Part shown: piece after piece, positions 53,052 to 61,385 of the stretch
How positions within the stretch are numbered: the first letter of the stretch is position 1
Layout: each line of letters starts with the position of its first letter
Source: Komagataeibacter sp. FNDCF1
Lineage (GTDB): Bacteria; Pseudomonadota; Alphaproteobacteria; Acetobacterales; Acetobacteraceae
Length of the DNA: 64,000 nucleotides
Reading direction: 5' to 3'
Assembly (NCBI RefSeq): GCF_021295335.1
Contig: NZ_JAIWOT010000001.1
Span: 1,863,001-1,927,000 of the forward strand
Position numbers and translations under genes: made by a program
Notes under the pieces: model-generated
Told to the model about the DNA's origin: nothing
Seen by the model: only the letters and a program-made list of their open reading frames with translations
Database searches by the model: none

Positions 53052-53987
53052 TCACGCGCCAGCCTCCTTGTGGAACCTCCAGACCGGGATGCACATCTGC
53101 TTCGCCTTGTCGGCCAGATTGTCCTGAATGCCAGATCCGGGGAACACCATGACACCGATGGGCAGGACCTTCAGCAGGGCGTCGTTGCGCCGGAACGGCG
53201 CCGCTTTGCCATGTCGGTTCCAGTCCGGCTTGAAGGCGATCTGGGCGACCTGCCGATGATCGGCCCAGCGGGAGGCGATGAATTCCGCCCCCTTGGGTGA
53301 GCCACCATGCAGCAGCACCATGTCGGGATGCTTCTCCCGCACCTTGTCCAGACGCGTCCAGATCAGATGGTGGTCCTCGTAATCAGGGCCGCCCGTGACC
53401 GCGATCTTGGGGCCGGCCGGCACCAGCAGTTCCGTTTCAGCTTTCCTGCGGGCGTTGAGAAAATCGCGGCTGTCGATCATGGACGCCGTCATGGTGCTGC
53501 GGCTGACCAGCGAGCCGGAGCGTGGCCGCCAGAGCGAGAGGGTCAGGCGTTCGAACTGGTCGCAGGCGAGATCGCGGAAGATCTCGTAAGCGTTGCGTCG
53601 CTCCAGCAAAGTCAGCCCCTCGGCAATGAGGCGCTCCAGTTCCACCGAGCGGATTTCGCTGCCATCCTGTTCCTGCTGGCTGCGTTTCTGCGCCGCCTCG
53701 TTGCGATCAAGATCACGCTCCACCTGCCCGACCATGCGGTGGAAGACATTGACCGTGGACCAGAGCAGCGGTTCGAGATCAGGTTCCAGCCGCGTGTCGG
53801 TCAGCGTGGCGGACAGGGCATCGAAGACATCCGCGACAGTTCCCTCGATCTGGCTGGCGTCAGGCAGCGGCCTTGGGTCCGGCTCATCCTCGAATGGACG
53901 GTGGCCGTAAAGCTGGAGTTCCGCCAGCACATCGGCGGTGGAAGATGTGGCGTGGGCGGGTTCGAAATCGTCCTGTGTGCGGGTCAT
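53052..53987 (-). CDS. DUF2493 (SLOG-like) domain protein
   Basis: 311 residues. The C-terminal third is a Rossmann-like DUF2493 domain: GPKIAVTGGPDYEDHHLIWT, KHPDMVLLHGGSPKGAEFIA and WADHRQVAQIAFKPDWNRHG, ending PGSGIQDNLADKAKQMCIPV. The N-terminal part is acidic and helical. The family is common on alphaproteobacterial plasmids; SLOG relatives bind nucleotides. Role unknown. Confidence 0.88.
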   Translation of the reverse strand: MTRTQDDFEPAHATSSTADVLAELQLYGHRPFEDEPDPRPLPDASQIEGTVADVFDALSATLTDTRLEPDLEPLLWSTVNVFHRMVGQVERDLDRNEAAQKRSQQEQDGSEIRSVELERLIAEGLTLLERRNAYEIFRDLACDQFERLTLSLWRPRSGSLVSRSTMTASMIDSRDFLNARRKAETELLVPAGPKIAVTGGPDYEDHHLIWTRLDKVREKHPDMVLLHGGSPKGAEFIASRWADHRQVAQIAFKPDWNRHGKAAPFRRNDALLKVLPIGVMVFPGSGIQDNLADKAKQMCIPVWRFHKEAGA

Positions 53988-54098
53988 GGGTCTGTCCTCC
54001 GGTTCTGGCCGCGCCCCTCGCGGCCTTTACGGGGGCGGATAGCGGCAGACGAAGGCCGGGCCGGAACCGCGCATCGCGCGGCCGGAACGCAGTGAAGG

Positions 54099-54173
54099 AT
54101 GGCAGGGAGACGGCTATTTTGCTTCGCGATGCAAAGCGCGGCACGCGCGGCGGAAAATAGCCGTCTCCGCCAT
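54099..54173. other. Long perfect hairpin between the Toprim and DUF2493 genes
   Basis: GGAGACGGCTATTTT (54106-54120) and AAAATAGCCGTCTCC (54154-54168) are exact 15-bp inverse copies, extended by ATGGC/GCCAT (54099-54103, 54169-54173) beyond a 2-base bulge. The 33-base loop is GC-rich and contains GCGCG/CGCGC. A second hairpin GGCCGCG/CGCGGCC is at 54007-54025. Both would be in the leader of the DUF2493 transcript. 53988-54303 has no gene. Confidence 0.6.
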
Positions 54174-55116
54174 TGAAGGCCCGGTCTGGCTGACGCCCGC
54201 TCCCCTTCCTGAAAGGCCGCGGGCGCGCCCCATCCGGAAAGCAGGACAGCCCCCACACCACGCCGGAAAGAAGATGACCCTCACACCCTCTTCCCGGCCC
54301 GCCTCAGTGCGTGACCGGATGCAGGAACCGCGCCACGTCCTGAGGGGCAAGCTGGGGATGCAGGATCGCCCGCATCGCCCCACGCCCGAGGTAGCGGAGA
54401 TCATCATTGAAATCCGCCAGACGCGGTGACAGCACAAGGCACTCGATCCCGGCTTCCTGCGTCCGGGCCTGCAGGGTCGTCACCGCATGGTCCCCGGCCG
54501 GGTCGTCATCGCGCAGCACGTAGAGGCGGCGCAGCATGGACGGAAACGCCATGGCGGCGAGATGCGCCGAGGACATGCAGGCGGCCAGTGGCAGAGCGGG
54601 CATGATCTCATGGAGCGACAGCGCCGTCTCGATCCCCTCGCCTGCCGCCAGAACGTCGGACATCGCGCCAAAGCGCACGGCGTGGCCGAGCAGGTCGCCC
54701 ATGGCCCGACGGGGCATGGCGACGGGGGCCTTGCCCTTTCCGTCCCGCGCCAGCCAGGTGCGATGGACGCCTGTAACGCGGCTATCAAGGTTGGTGACGG
54801 CGGCAATCAGCGCGGGCCAGGTCTCGGTCGAACTGTCGGCATCGGCCCGGTAGTAGCAATCCGGGTGAAAACGCAGGGATGAAAGGTCTGACAGGCGTGT
54901 CAGGTCACGATGCCGCAGCCAGGTTTCCGCCAGAGTGCCGGCGATCGGGCGGGACATGGACCAGAGCCGACGTGCGGCGTCTGCGGTGCCAGATGCCTGC
55001 CCGGAAGTATCCTGGCTGAACGCATGGGAACGGCCGCGATCAGATTCCATGAGGAGTGGATAGCGAGCCGCGCCGTGTCAGAGTGTGCTTGCTGAAACTC
55101 TCTGGAGGGCAGAACC

Positions 55117-56283
55117 ATGCTCGAGGCATCTGATCATCCCACGACCCCGGTCGCTATCCGCGTTGATCTTGGCGCGATCTTCGTTTCACTGGAACTTGGA
55201 AAATCGAGTTGGCTGGTCACATCGCTCTCACCCGGAAGCGAGAAGATGTCGCGCCACTCGGTTCAAGGTGGCGATATTGCGGGCCTGTTCGGCTGTTTCA
55301 CTAGTCTTCGTGACAAGGCCCGCGCTCGGGAAGGAAGACTTTTTCCGCTTGTGGTGATTCAGGAAGCCGGATTGGATGGATTCTGGATCGATAGAGCCTT
55401 GAAGCAGGAGGACTGGATCGAGAGCCATGTCGTCGATGCGGCGTCGATCGCAGTTCCCCGCAAGCACCGGCGTGCAAAGACGGATCGTATCGACGGGGAG
55501 ATGCTGGTCCGTACGCTGCTGGCGTTCAAACGCGGAGAGGCACGGGTCTGCTCAATGGTCCGCCCTCCATCACGGGAAGAGGAAGACCGCCGACGTCTCA
55601 GTCGGGAGCGTAAGGTTCTGGTGGGCGAGCGCACGCGGCATATCAACCGCGTCCAGGGCCTGCTGCTGAGCCAGGGCATTCGAGGTTACCGGCCGCTGCG
55701 ACGGGATCGGCGTGCCTGTCTCGACGAGTTGCGAACGGGCGATGGTCATCCCTTGCCGAAGCATCTCAAGGCGCAGATCGGACGAGAACTGGACCGCATC
55801 GAACTTCTCATGGAACAGATTAAAATGGTTGAGAGCGAACGGGACGAATTGGCAAAAGTGAATGACAACAATCAATGTTCGCCAGTTGTCCTGTTGCAGG
55901 GTCTCAGAGGGATTGGCGCCGAGTTTGCCACCGTTCTGACGCAGGAAGGACTGTTCCGGCATTTCGACAACAGGCGGCAGGTCGCGGCTTATGCCGGTCT
56001 GGCGCCTTCGCCGTGGAAAAGCGGATCGATCGACCGTGAACAAGGCGTCTCGAAATCCGGTAATCCGCGCCTGCGCACGGCCATGATCCAGCTTGCCTGG
56101 CTGTGGCTCCGCTACCAGCCTGACACCGCGCTGGCGCAGTGGTTCCATGAACACGTGGGCGCAAGAAGTAACCGGAGCCGCAAAACGGCGATCGTTGCCC
56201 TGGCCCGCAAGCTTCTTGTTGCGCTCTGGAAATATGTCACGAGTGGTGTCGTTATCGATGGCGCGCATCCGGCGTCCCGCTGA
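55117..56283 (+). CDS. IS110/IS1111-type transposase, IS-A copy 3
   Basis: 388 residues identical to copies 1 and 2, intact. Confidence 0.93.
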   Translation: MLEASDHPTTPVAIRVDLGAIFVSLELGKSSWLVTSLSPGSEKMSRHSVQGGDIAGLFGCFTSLRDKARAREGRLFPLVVIQEAGLDGFWIDRALKQEDWIESHVVDAASIAVPRKHRRAKTDRIDGEMLVRTLLAFKRGEARVCSMVRPPSREEEDRRRLSRERKVLVGERTRHINRVQGLLLSQGIRGYRPLRRDRRACLDELRTGDGHPLPKHLKAQIGRELDRIELLMEQIKMVESERDELAKVNDNNQCSPVVLLQGLRGIGAEFATVLTQEGLFRHFDNRRQVAAYAGLAPSPWKSGSIDREQGVSKSGNPRLRTAMIQLAWLWLRYQPDTALAQWFHEHVGARSNRSRKTAIVALARKLLVALWKYVTSGVVIDGAHPASR

Positions 56284-56310
56284 TGGAAACACCACAGACA
56301 TAAACCCCAT

Positions 56311-56491
56311 CCCCAGGACCTGATCAGTCCTGTGGATCCAGGTGAACGGACCGATCGGCCCCATGGCTTGCAATGCCGACCTTTCAGAATGGTCCCGTTC
56401 TCCTGAGCCTTTGCCCCGAATGCGGGATAGTGGTGCTGCCGCGCGCGAGCGGCGACCGGATGTGAGGTTCTACAGGTGCGGCATCGCGCCG
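56311..56491 (+). ncRNA. Candidate bridge RNA of IS-A, copy 3
   Basis: Same sequence and fold as copy 1 (stem arms 56344-56352 and 56391-56400). The guide strand TCGGCCC matches this target perfectly; the other strand matches CTGA only. Confidence 0.68.
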
Positions 56492-57019
56492 GTAGTCGTT
56501 AAACAGGCTCAGACCATGGATCCAAAACACGGAGAAGAAAAAATGATCTCGCAGTGAAAGTGGCCATTGACGTGAAACTCCTCATGTGAGGGGCCGATCG
56601 TGGCTCGGACTGCGGCAGACAGAGAAAGCGCCGGGCCTCGTCGGCGACATCACGAAAATCCAGCAGCCCGAGGCTTTCACGGATGATGTCGAGCAGATCG
56701 CCATGCTGCCCCGTCGCGCCATCCGTCCATTTGCCCGCGCGGCCACGTCCGTCCGGTCCACCATGCAGGCGGACATAAAGAGACCGCCCAGGGGTATTGT
56801 GGACGTCGCCGACCAGCCAGTAATTGCCATGCCGTCGCCCGGCTGAGAGGTAATGGCGACAGACCGCCTCGGCATCTTCTGCCAGCCTGCGGGCCAGATC
56901 GCCAGCATCCCATGAATGCGCATTGGTCATCTCCCCCTCCCTGCAGGCTTGATGCCGCCATGATTCCACCGTAACGGCAGAGGCAACGGGCACAGGCCCG
57001 AATGCAAAAGGATAGTCCC

Positions 57020-57295
57020 ATGAAGATTGCCGATCTGGTCGATCATATCGCCACCACCACCGACACGAGCAAGACCGATACCCGCAAGGTGCTGGACGCC
57101 CTGGTCGAAGCGATGACCACTGCCGCCAGGGCCGGTGATGAAATCACCCTGCCGAACTTCGGCAAGTTCAAGGTGAAAGAGGTCGCCGCCCGCGAAGGCC
57201 GCAACCCGGCCACGGGTGCGACCATCCAGATCGCAGCCTCGCGCAAGCTGGCCTTCACGCCTGCCAAGGCGCTCAAGGACAGCCTGAACGACTGA
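57020..57295 (+). CDS. HU-family DNA-binding protein
   Basis: 91 residues: MKIADLVDHIATTTDTSKTD, RKVLDALVEAMTTAARAGDE, ITLPNFGKFKVKEVAAREGR and NPATGATIQIAASRKLAFTP. GRNPATGxxIxI with the following Lys/Phe-Pro is the HU arm signature. Probably an architectural protein that helps maintenance or replication of the element. It is the only plus-strand gene of this block. A GGATAG stretch precedes the ATG. Confidence 0.93.
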   Translation: MKIADLVDHIATTTDTSKTDTRKVLDALVEAMTTAARAGDEITLPNFGKFKVKEVAAREGRNPATGATIQIAASRKLAFTPAKALKDSLND

Positions 57296-57372
57296 CCTGC
57301 CGACAGGCAAAAGGCGGCGGACCCTGTCCGCCGCCCCTTCCCCATCATGCCGGTTTCTGATGACGGGCGCGT

Positions 57373-58575
57373 TCATCCGACCTTCTCCATCAGCCTGCGT
57401 GCCCTGCCCTCCAGATCCAGCCGTGTGTCCTGGTTGGTCTTTGTCCGCGCCAGCGCCGTGATCCCCTGCACGAAGTCGAACACGCTCTCGGGCTTGCGGC
57501 CTTCCTCGTTCAAAACCGTTTCGATGATCTTCGTGGTTTCCGGTTTGGAGAACCCACGCCGACGCAGGAAACTTTCCCGATCATCATCGGTTCTGGCAAC
57601 CAGCGCCTTGCGCGAGGCCTGAATGCCGGAGACGAACGAGGCCGGACTGGCCGTGGCGAAATTCCGCAGGGCTGGTGTCGCCTGATGCACGAAACGGGAT
57701 GCTGCGAACTTGCTATGCCGGATCGTGATCTGTTCGAAATTTTCCACGCCCCAGAGCATCCTATTTTGACACACTCCGCGCAGATAGAATGACGCTATGC
57801 CGAGGCTCTTGCTGCCGACTTCCGAGTTCCAGGCGTAGAAGCCCCGAAAATAGAGATCGGGGTCGCCGTTGGGAAGGCGTCCCGCCTCGATCGGATGCGT
57901 GTCGTCGACCAGAAACAGGAAGACATCGCGATCCGATGCGTAGAGCGTGGTAGTTTCCTTGGTGATGTCGACATAGGGATTATGGGTCATGGAGGCCCAG
58001 TCGATCACGCCCGGCACCTTCCAGTTGGTATCGCCAGTGCCGTCGCCGGCGATCTTGCGCACCGCGCCGACCAGTTCATGGTCCCAGATGCGGCCGTAAT
58101 CGGGGCCGGTCACGGCGCGCAGTTCCACCCGACCGTCTTCGGTCTCCAGAGTTTTCACCAGTTCGACGCGGTGCGACAGCAGCCCGTGCTGCAGGTTGAT
58201 CGCCGCCAGTGGGGCCGGGAGATTGCGCAGGTATGACGATGGCGCGCCGACCAGGCTGCACATCTGGCCAAAGGACCAGTGGGTGGGTGCGATCGGGTCA
58301 TTCTGTCCTGGCACGGTCAGGGTCAGGCGCTCGGCATTGTCGCGGGACGCCTCGACGCGAATGGCGCGGCTCTCCACGGTGCGGGCCGTGGCCCGATCCG
58401 CACGCGCCAAGGTCGCGGCGTGCAGATCGGACAGCGACAGGTAGCGCTCGTCATCGGGGCGCGAGAACCATTCGGACGAGACGCGGGCGCTGCGTTCGCC
58501 GCGGGAGGGATCAATCCGGAAGCCGCCGGAAGCTGCACCGCGGGACGCAGGGGGCAGGATGGTGGTTGTGGTCAT
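57373..58575 (-). CDS. DUF932 family (plasmid/phage) protein
   Basis: 400 residues: YLSLSDLHAATLARADRATA, HWSFGQMCSLVGAPSSYLRN, VTGPDYGRIWDHELVGAVRK, LYASDRDVFLFLVDDTHPIE and YLRGVCQNRMLWGVENFEQI. This is the DUF932/TIGR03299 family common beside parB on large plasmids. Function unknown. The start at 58575 is chosen because upstream residues are not conserved-looking and GGAGAG precedes it. Confidence 0.88.
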   Translation of the reverse strand: MTTTTILPPASRGAASGGFRIDPSRGERSARVSSEWFSRPDDERYLSLSDLHAATLARADRATARTVESRAIRVEASRDNAERLTLTVPGQNDPIAPTHWSFGQMCSLVGAPSSYLRNLPAPLAAINLQHGLLSHRVELVKTLETEDGRVELRAVTGPDYGRIWDHELVGAVRKIAGDGTGDTNWKVPGVIDWASMTHNPYVDITKETTTLYASDRDVFLFLVDDTHPIEAGRLPNGDPDLYFRGFYAWNSEVGSKSLGIASFYLRGVCQNRMLWGVENFEQITIRHSKFAASRFVHQATPALRNFATASPASFVSGIQASRKALVARTDDDRESFLRRRGFSKPETTKIIETVLNEEGRKPESVFDFVQGITALARTKTNQDTRLDLEGRARRLMEKVG

Positions 58576-58713
58576 GGAAAACTCTCCTCTGATGCCGGTT
58601 ATTCGGCACCAGAGGCGAAGCCGCCCTCTCCCTCTTTCCGGGGCGCCGGACATGAAAAAAGCGGCTTCCGGGCACCGGAAGCCGCTGTCTCAAAGTTCCA
58701 GACCTCATAAAGG

Positions 58714-60786
58714 CTACTCGGCGGCGATAGCCTCCATACCCTCGTCCACCGTTGCCGTTTCAACCGGCACCTGCTCTGCACCTCCTGCCGTGCGCAACGC
58801 CTCGGGCAGCCAGCCCGAACCATCGAGCAGCCGCTCGGCCTCGCGGGCCATGTCGGGCTTCTTCAGGTGGGCAAGGCGGTCAGCCGCCTCGTCACCGCGT
58901 GCTTCGCGCACGGCCTGCAGGATGCGCGCCTTGGTCACCCGGCCGAAATAGTTCTCGACGGTCGGCTGCCAGCCTGCCTCGACCAGATCGAGGCTGAGGG
59001 CCGATGCCAGTCGATCGGCCCTCTTGAGGCGCTCGGTGACGCTGCGCTGGGACACCGCGCCATAGGCGGGCATGCGCTCGTAAAGCGCATTGATTCCGAA
59101 GGACAGGCAGTGGGCCAGCAACGCCATGCGGCTGGGATCATCCAGCCCGTCAATCCATCGCCACAGCGCATCCTCGTCCTCGGGCAGATCGTGCTTCCAG
59201 CCCTCGTTGCGCTGGCGCAGCGCATGAGCCGGCAGGCTACCCGGCATGTCGGGCGAATGGACGGGCAGGGAGATTTCGCGGACATAGGCTTCCAAGCAAT
59301 CCGCACCCGGTATCTGCCAATAAACATCGCGCACCAAGGTGTGCAGCAGTTCCGTCAGGGCGATGTGCGGGTTGCTGGCAAACGCGTCCCGCAGGGCCAG
59401 CGTGCGCCAGGCCGTCAGTTCGGTGAGAAGCCGGTCGGGAAGCGGTCTGATCCCGTCTTCTTCCTCGGGTTCGACGTCTGGAGCAATGCTATCGCCCTCC
59501 TGATAACCATGGCCTGTGCTATCATGGTGCTGCCCATCATATGCGGGGCGATCGTATTCATCGGCGCTGCCCGCATCATCGGTCTCTTCCGGCTCAGTCG
59601 GCATGTCCTCGGGTAGGACGAAGCCCCGCTCCACCTGCAGCGTGCCATCGCTGGCAAGGCTGACGAAGGCCCCCGCCCGCGCCATGTCAGCGGGATCGAA
59701 TGCGAGGGGACGGGCTTCCAGGGCAAGAATGGCCTGTTCGATCTCGCCCAGCTGTGCATCCACCTCATCAGGGTATTCATCGGCCTGGGCGTATTCAGCC
59801 TCGATGGCTTCCTGCTCGGCACGCAGGGCTTCAAGACGGGCTGTCTCTTCATCGGTCAGGGGCACTTCCGTGCCATCGATCTCGACGAACTGCCGTGTGT
59901 GGCCCCATGGGAATGACAGGGCGGTTTCGACCCACTTCCAACCCTCGGCGCAGACCTGTTCAGCCCCCTCCTGCAACTTTTCCATGACCAGCCGGTCCAG
60001 AATGGCCGGATCCTGCAGCCAGCCGCCGTCATCGGCTTCGAACAGGTCGCGCATGATAGGACCACCGGCCGCGAGATAGGTGTCCAGCCCGACGAAGCGC
60101 ACGCGACGATCCGAGGCCCGCACGGTCTTTTCCGTCAGCATGCGGCGGATGACATAGGGTTCACGGTTATGGCTCTGGGCCACGATGTCCCAGACCTGTT
60201 CCTGACGGGCATGATCATCACTGATGGAAAAGGCCATCAACTGTTCCAGCTTCATGCCGTCCTGCTCGTAGATCTCAAGCAGTTTGTCGGACACCGTCAT
60301 CAGCCGCAGGCGCTGTTTGACCACGGCCGGTGCGACAAAGAACGCTGCAGCGATTTCCTCCTCGGACATGCCCTTCTCCAGCATGTCACGAAAGGCGCGA
60401 AACTGGTCCAGCGGATGCAGGGCCACGCGCTGCACGTTCTCAGCCAGGGAATCATCCTCGGCGAGAATGGTCGAGCCGGCCTCGCGCACGACACAGGGCA
60501 CCGGGGCCGTCTTCGCCAGTTTCTTCTGCTTCACCAGCAGTTCGAGAGCGCGGAACCGGCGGCCCCCGGCCGGCACTTCGTATGACCCGGTTTCTGCCCC
60601 TTCGCCGTCAAGAACGGGCCGCACGTTCAGGCTCTGCAGCAGCCCGCGGCGCTCGATATCGCGGGCCAGTTCCTCGATCGACAGGCCGGATTTCACACGC
60701 CGCACGTTGGACTGGGACAGCACCAGCCGGTTGAACGGGATGTCGCGAGAGGAACTCAACGTAATTTTGGGTACAGCGGTCGCCAT
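58714..60786 (-). CDS. parB: ParB/RepB-type partition protein, long form
   Basis: 690 residues. The N-terminal ParB domain has IPFNRLVLSQSNVRRVKSGL, SIEELARDIERRGLLQSLNV, YEVPAGGRRFRALELLVKQK (the GGRR-type CTP/arginine motif) and LAENVQRVALHPLDQFRAF. A helix-turn-helix follows (MSEEEIAAAFFVAPAVVKQR). The C-terminal 350 residues are a long extension with an acidic linker, typical of plasmid ParB-like proteins with unclear role. Start at MATAVPK; an in-frame ATG lies 15 bp upstream. No parA gene is adjacent. Confidence 0.88.
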   Translation of the reverse strand: MATAVPKITLSSSRDIPFNRLVLSQSNVRRVKSGLSIEELARDIERRGLLQSLNVRPVLDGEGAETGSYEVPAGGRRFRALELLVKQKKLAKTAPVPCVVREAGSTILAEDDSLAENVQRVALHPLDQFRAFRDMLEKGMSEEEIAAAFFVAPAVVKQRLRLMTVSDKLLEIYEQDGMKLEQLMAFSISDDHARQEQVWDIVAQSHNREPYVIRRMLTEKTVRASDRRVRFVGLDTYLAAGGPIMRDLFEADDGGWLQDPAILDRLVMEKLQEGAEQVCAEGWKWVETALSFPWGHTRQFVEIDGTEVPLTDEETARLEALRAEQEAIEAEYAQADEYPDEVDAQLGEIEQAILALEARPLAFDPADMARAGAFVSLASDGTLQVERGFVLPEDMPTEPEETDDAGSADEYDRPAYDGQHHDSTGHGYQEGDSIAPDVEPEEEDGIRPLPDRLLTELTAWRTLALRDAFASNPHIALTELLHTLVRDVYWQIPGADCLEAYVREISLPVHSPDMPGSLPAHALRQRNEGWKHDLPEDEDALWRWIDGLDDPSRMALLAHCLSFGINALYERMPAYGAVSQRSVTERLKRADRLASALSLDLVEAGWQPTVENYFGRVTKARILQAVREARGDEAADRLAHLKKPDMAREAERLLDGSGWLPEALRTAGGAEQVPVETATVDEGMEAIAAE

Positions 60787-61385
60787 GACGAAAAACTCCA
60801 TGACGGGCGGACAGGAGACTCCCTCCCACCCTCTCAACCCGTCACGAAATCCGCGCAGCCCTCTGACTCTGAAGGCCCCAGACCCACCCAATCCGCAGCA
60901 TTTTCCCGGCAGGAAACGACGGCAATGGGGGGAAGCAGAATGTGTGGTTTGAGCTATAAACAAGAAATAGTTGACGTTCCTTACTTCGGTACACTCGGGA
61001 CGGTTTTTGACCGGTTTACAGCCCTGTTGTTGATCTGGATGCTTCATTTCCCCCCAACGTGGAGAAACGGCTTTTGACCCGCGAGTATATTGCTGTCTGC
61101 ACGATTGGATACTTGTAATGAAAGACATATTCCGGCAGGAAATCAGAGGCCGTGGCATGAAGCGTACATAACGAAGTTTGTTCATCCTGACGAAACTTCA
61201 TCAAAATTCAGCCATAGCCATTCCGGTGAATATTTATCACTGCAATGATGAGTATGACACAATAGGCACCTTGCTCCCCCGACTGCTAAGGTTTGCTACC
61301 AACCAATCATACCCCCTTGTTCCGTCTCAGGCAGGCCGACCTGGCACGAGCTCATGCACTACAGGGGCACCAGAGGGGCGGCCCC
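60787..61385. other. 599 bp intergenic between parB and gcd
   Basis: No gene recognised. It should contain the divergent promoters of parB and gcd and perhaps the element/host boundary. I see no tRNA gene and no clear attachment-site repeat here. Confidence 0.5.

Larger units (their letters stand above)
55044..56590 (+). mobile_element. IS110 family, IS1111-type element IS-A, copy 3
   Basis: 1547 bp, same ends as copies 1 and 2. The restored target is GCGATCAGGGGCCGATCG; removal restores the Toprim gene frame at SAPDRGRS. The left flank differs from the other targets upstream of TCAG, which shows which target bases matter. Confidence 0.93.
54304..56930 (-). pseudogene. Toprim (primase-like) protein gene split by IS-A
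   Basis: The N-terminal part (56930-56591) reads MTNAHSWDAGDLARRLAEDA, YLSAGRRHGNYWLVGDVHNT and KWTDGATGQHGDLLDIIRES. After IS-A the frame continues (55043-54304) DRGRSHAFSQD, SLRFHPDCYYRADADSSTET, VLAAGEGIETALSLHEIMPA (the Toprim Glu) and RRLYVLRDDDPAGDHAVTTL (the Toprim DxD). Joined length about 360 aa, as in plasmid DUF7146/Toprim proteins, which resemble primase cores. The insertion separates the zinc-ribbon-like N-terminus from the catalytic domain. A GGGAGGGGG site precedes the start. Confidence 0.85.

Noticed and set aside
60787-61385. tRNA gene or attachment site marking the end of an integrated element
   Set aside because: I found no cloverleaf-like sequence and no direct repeat shared with another edge in the window.
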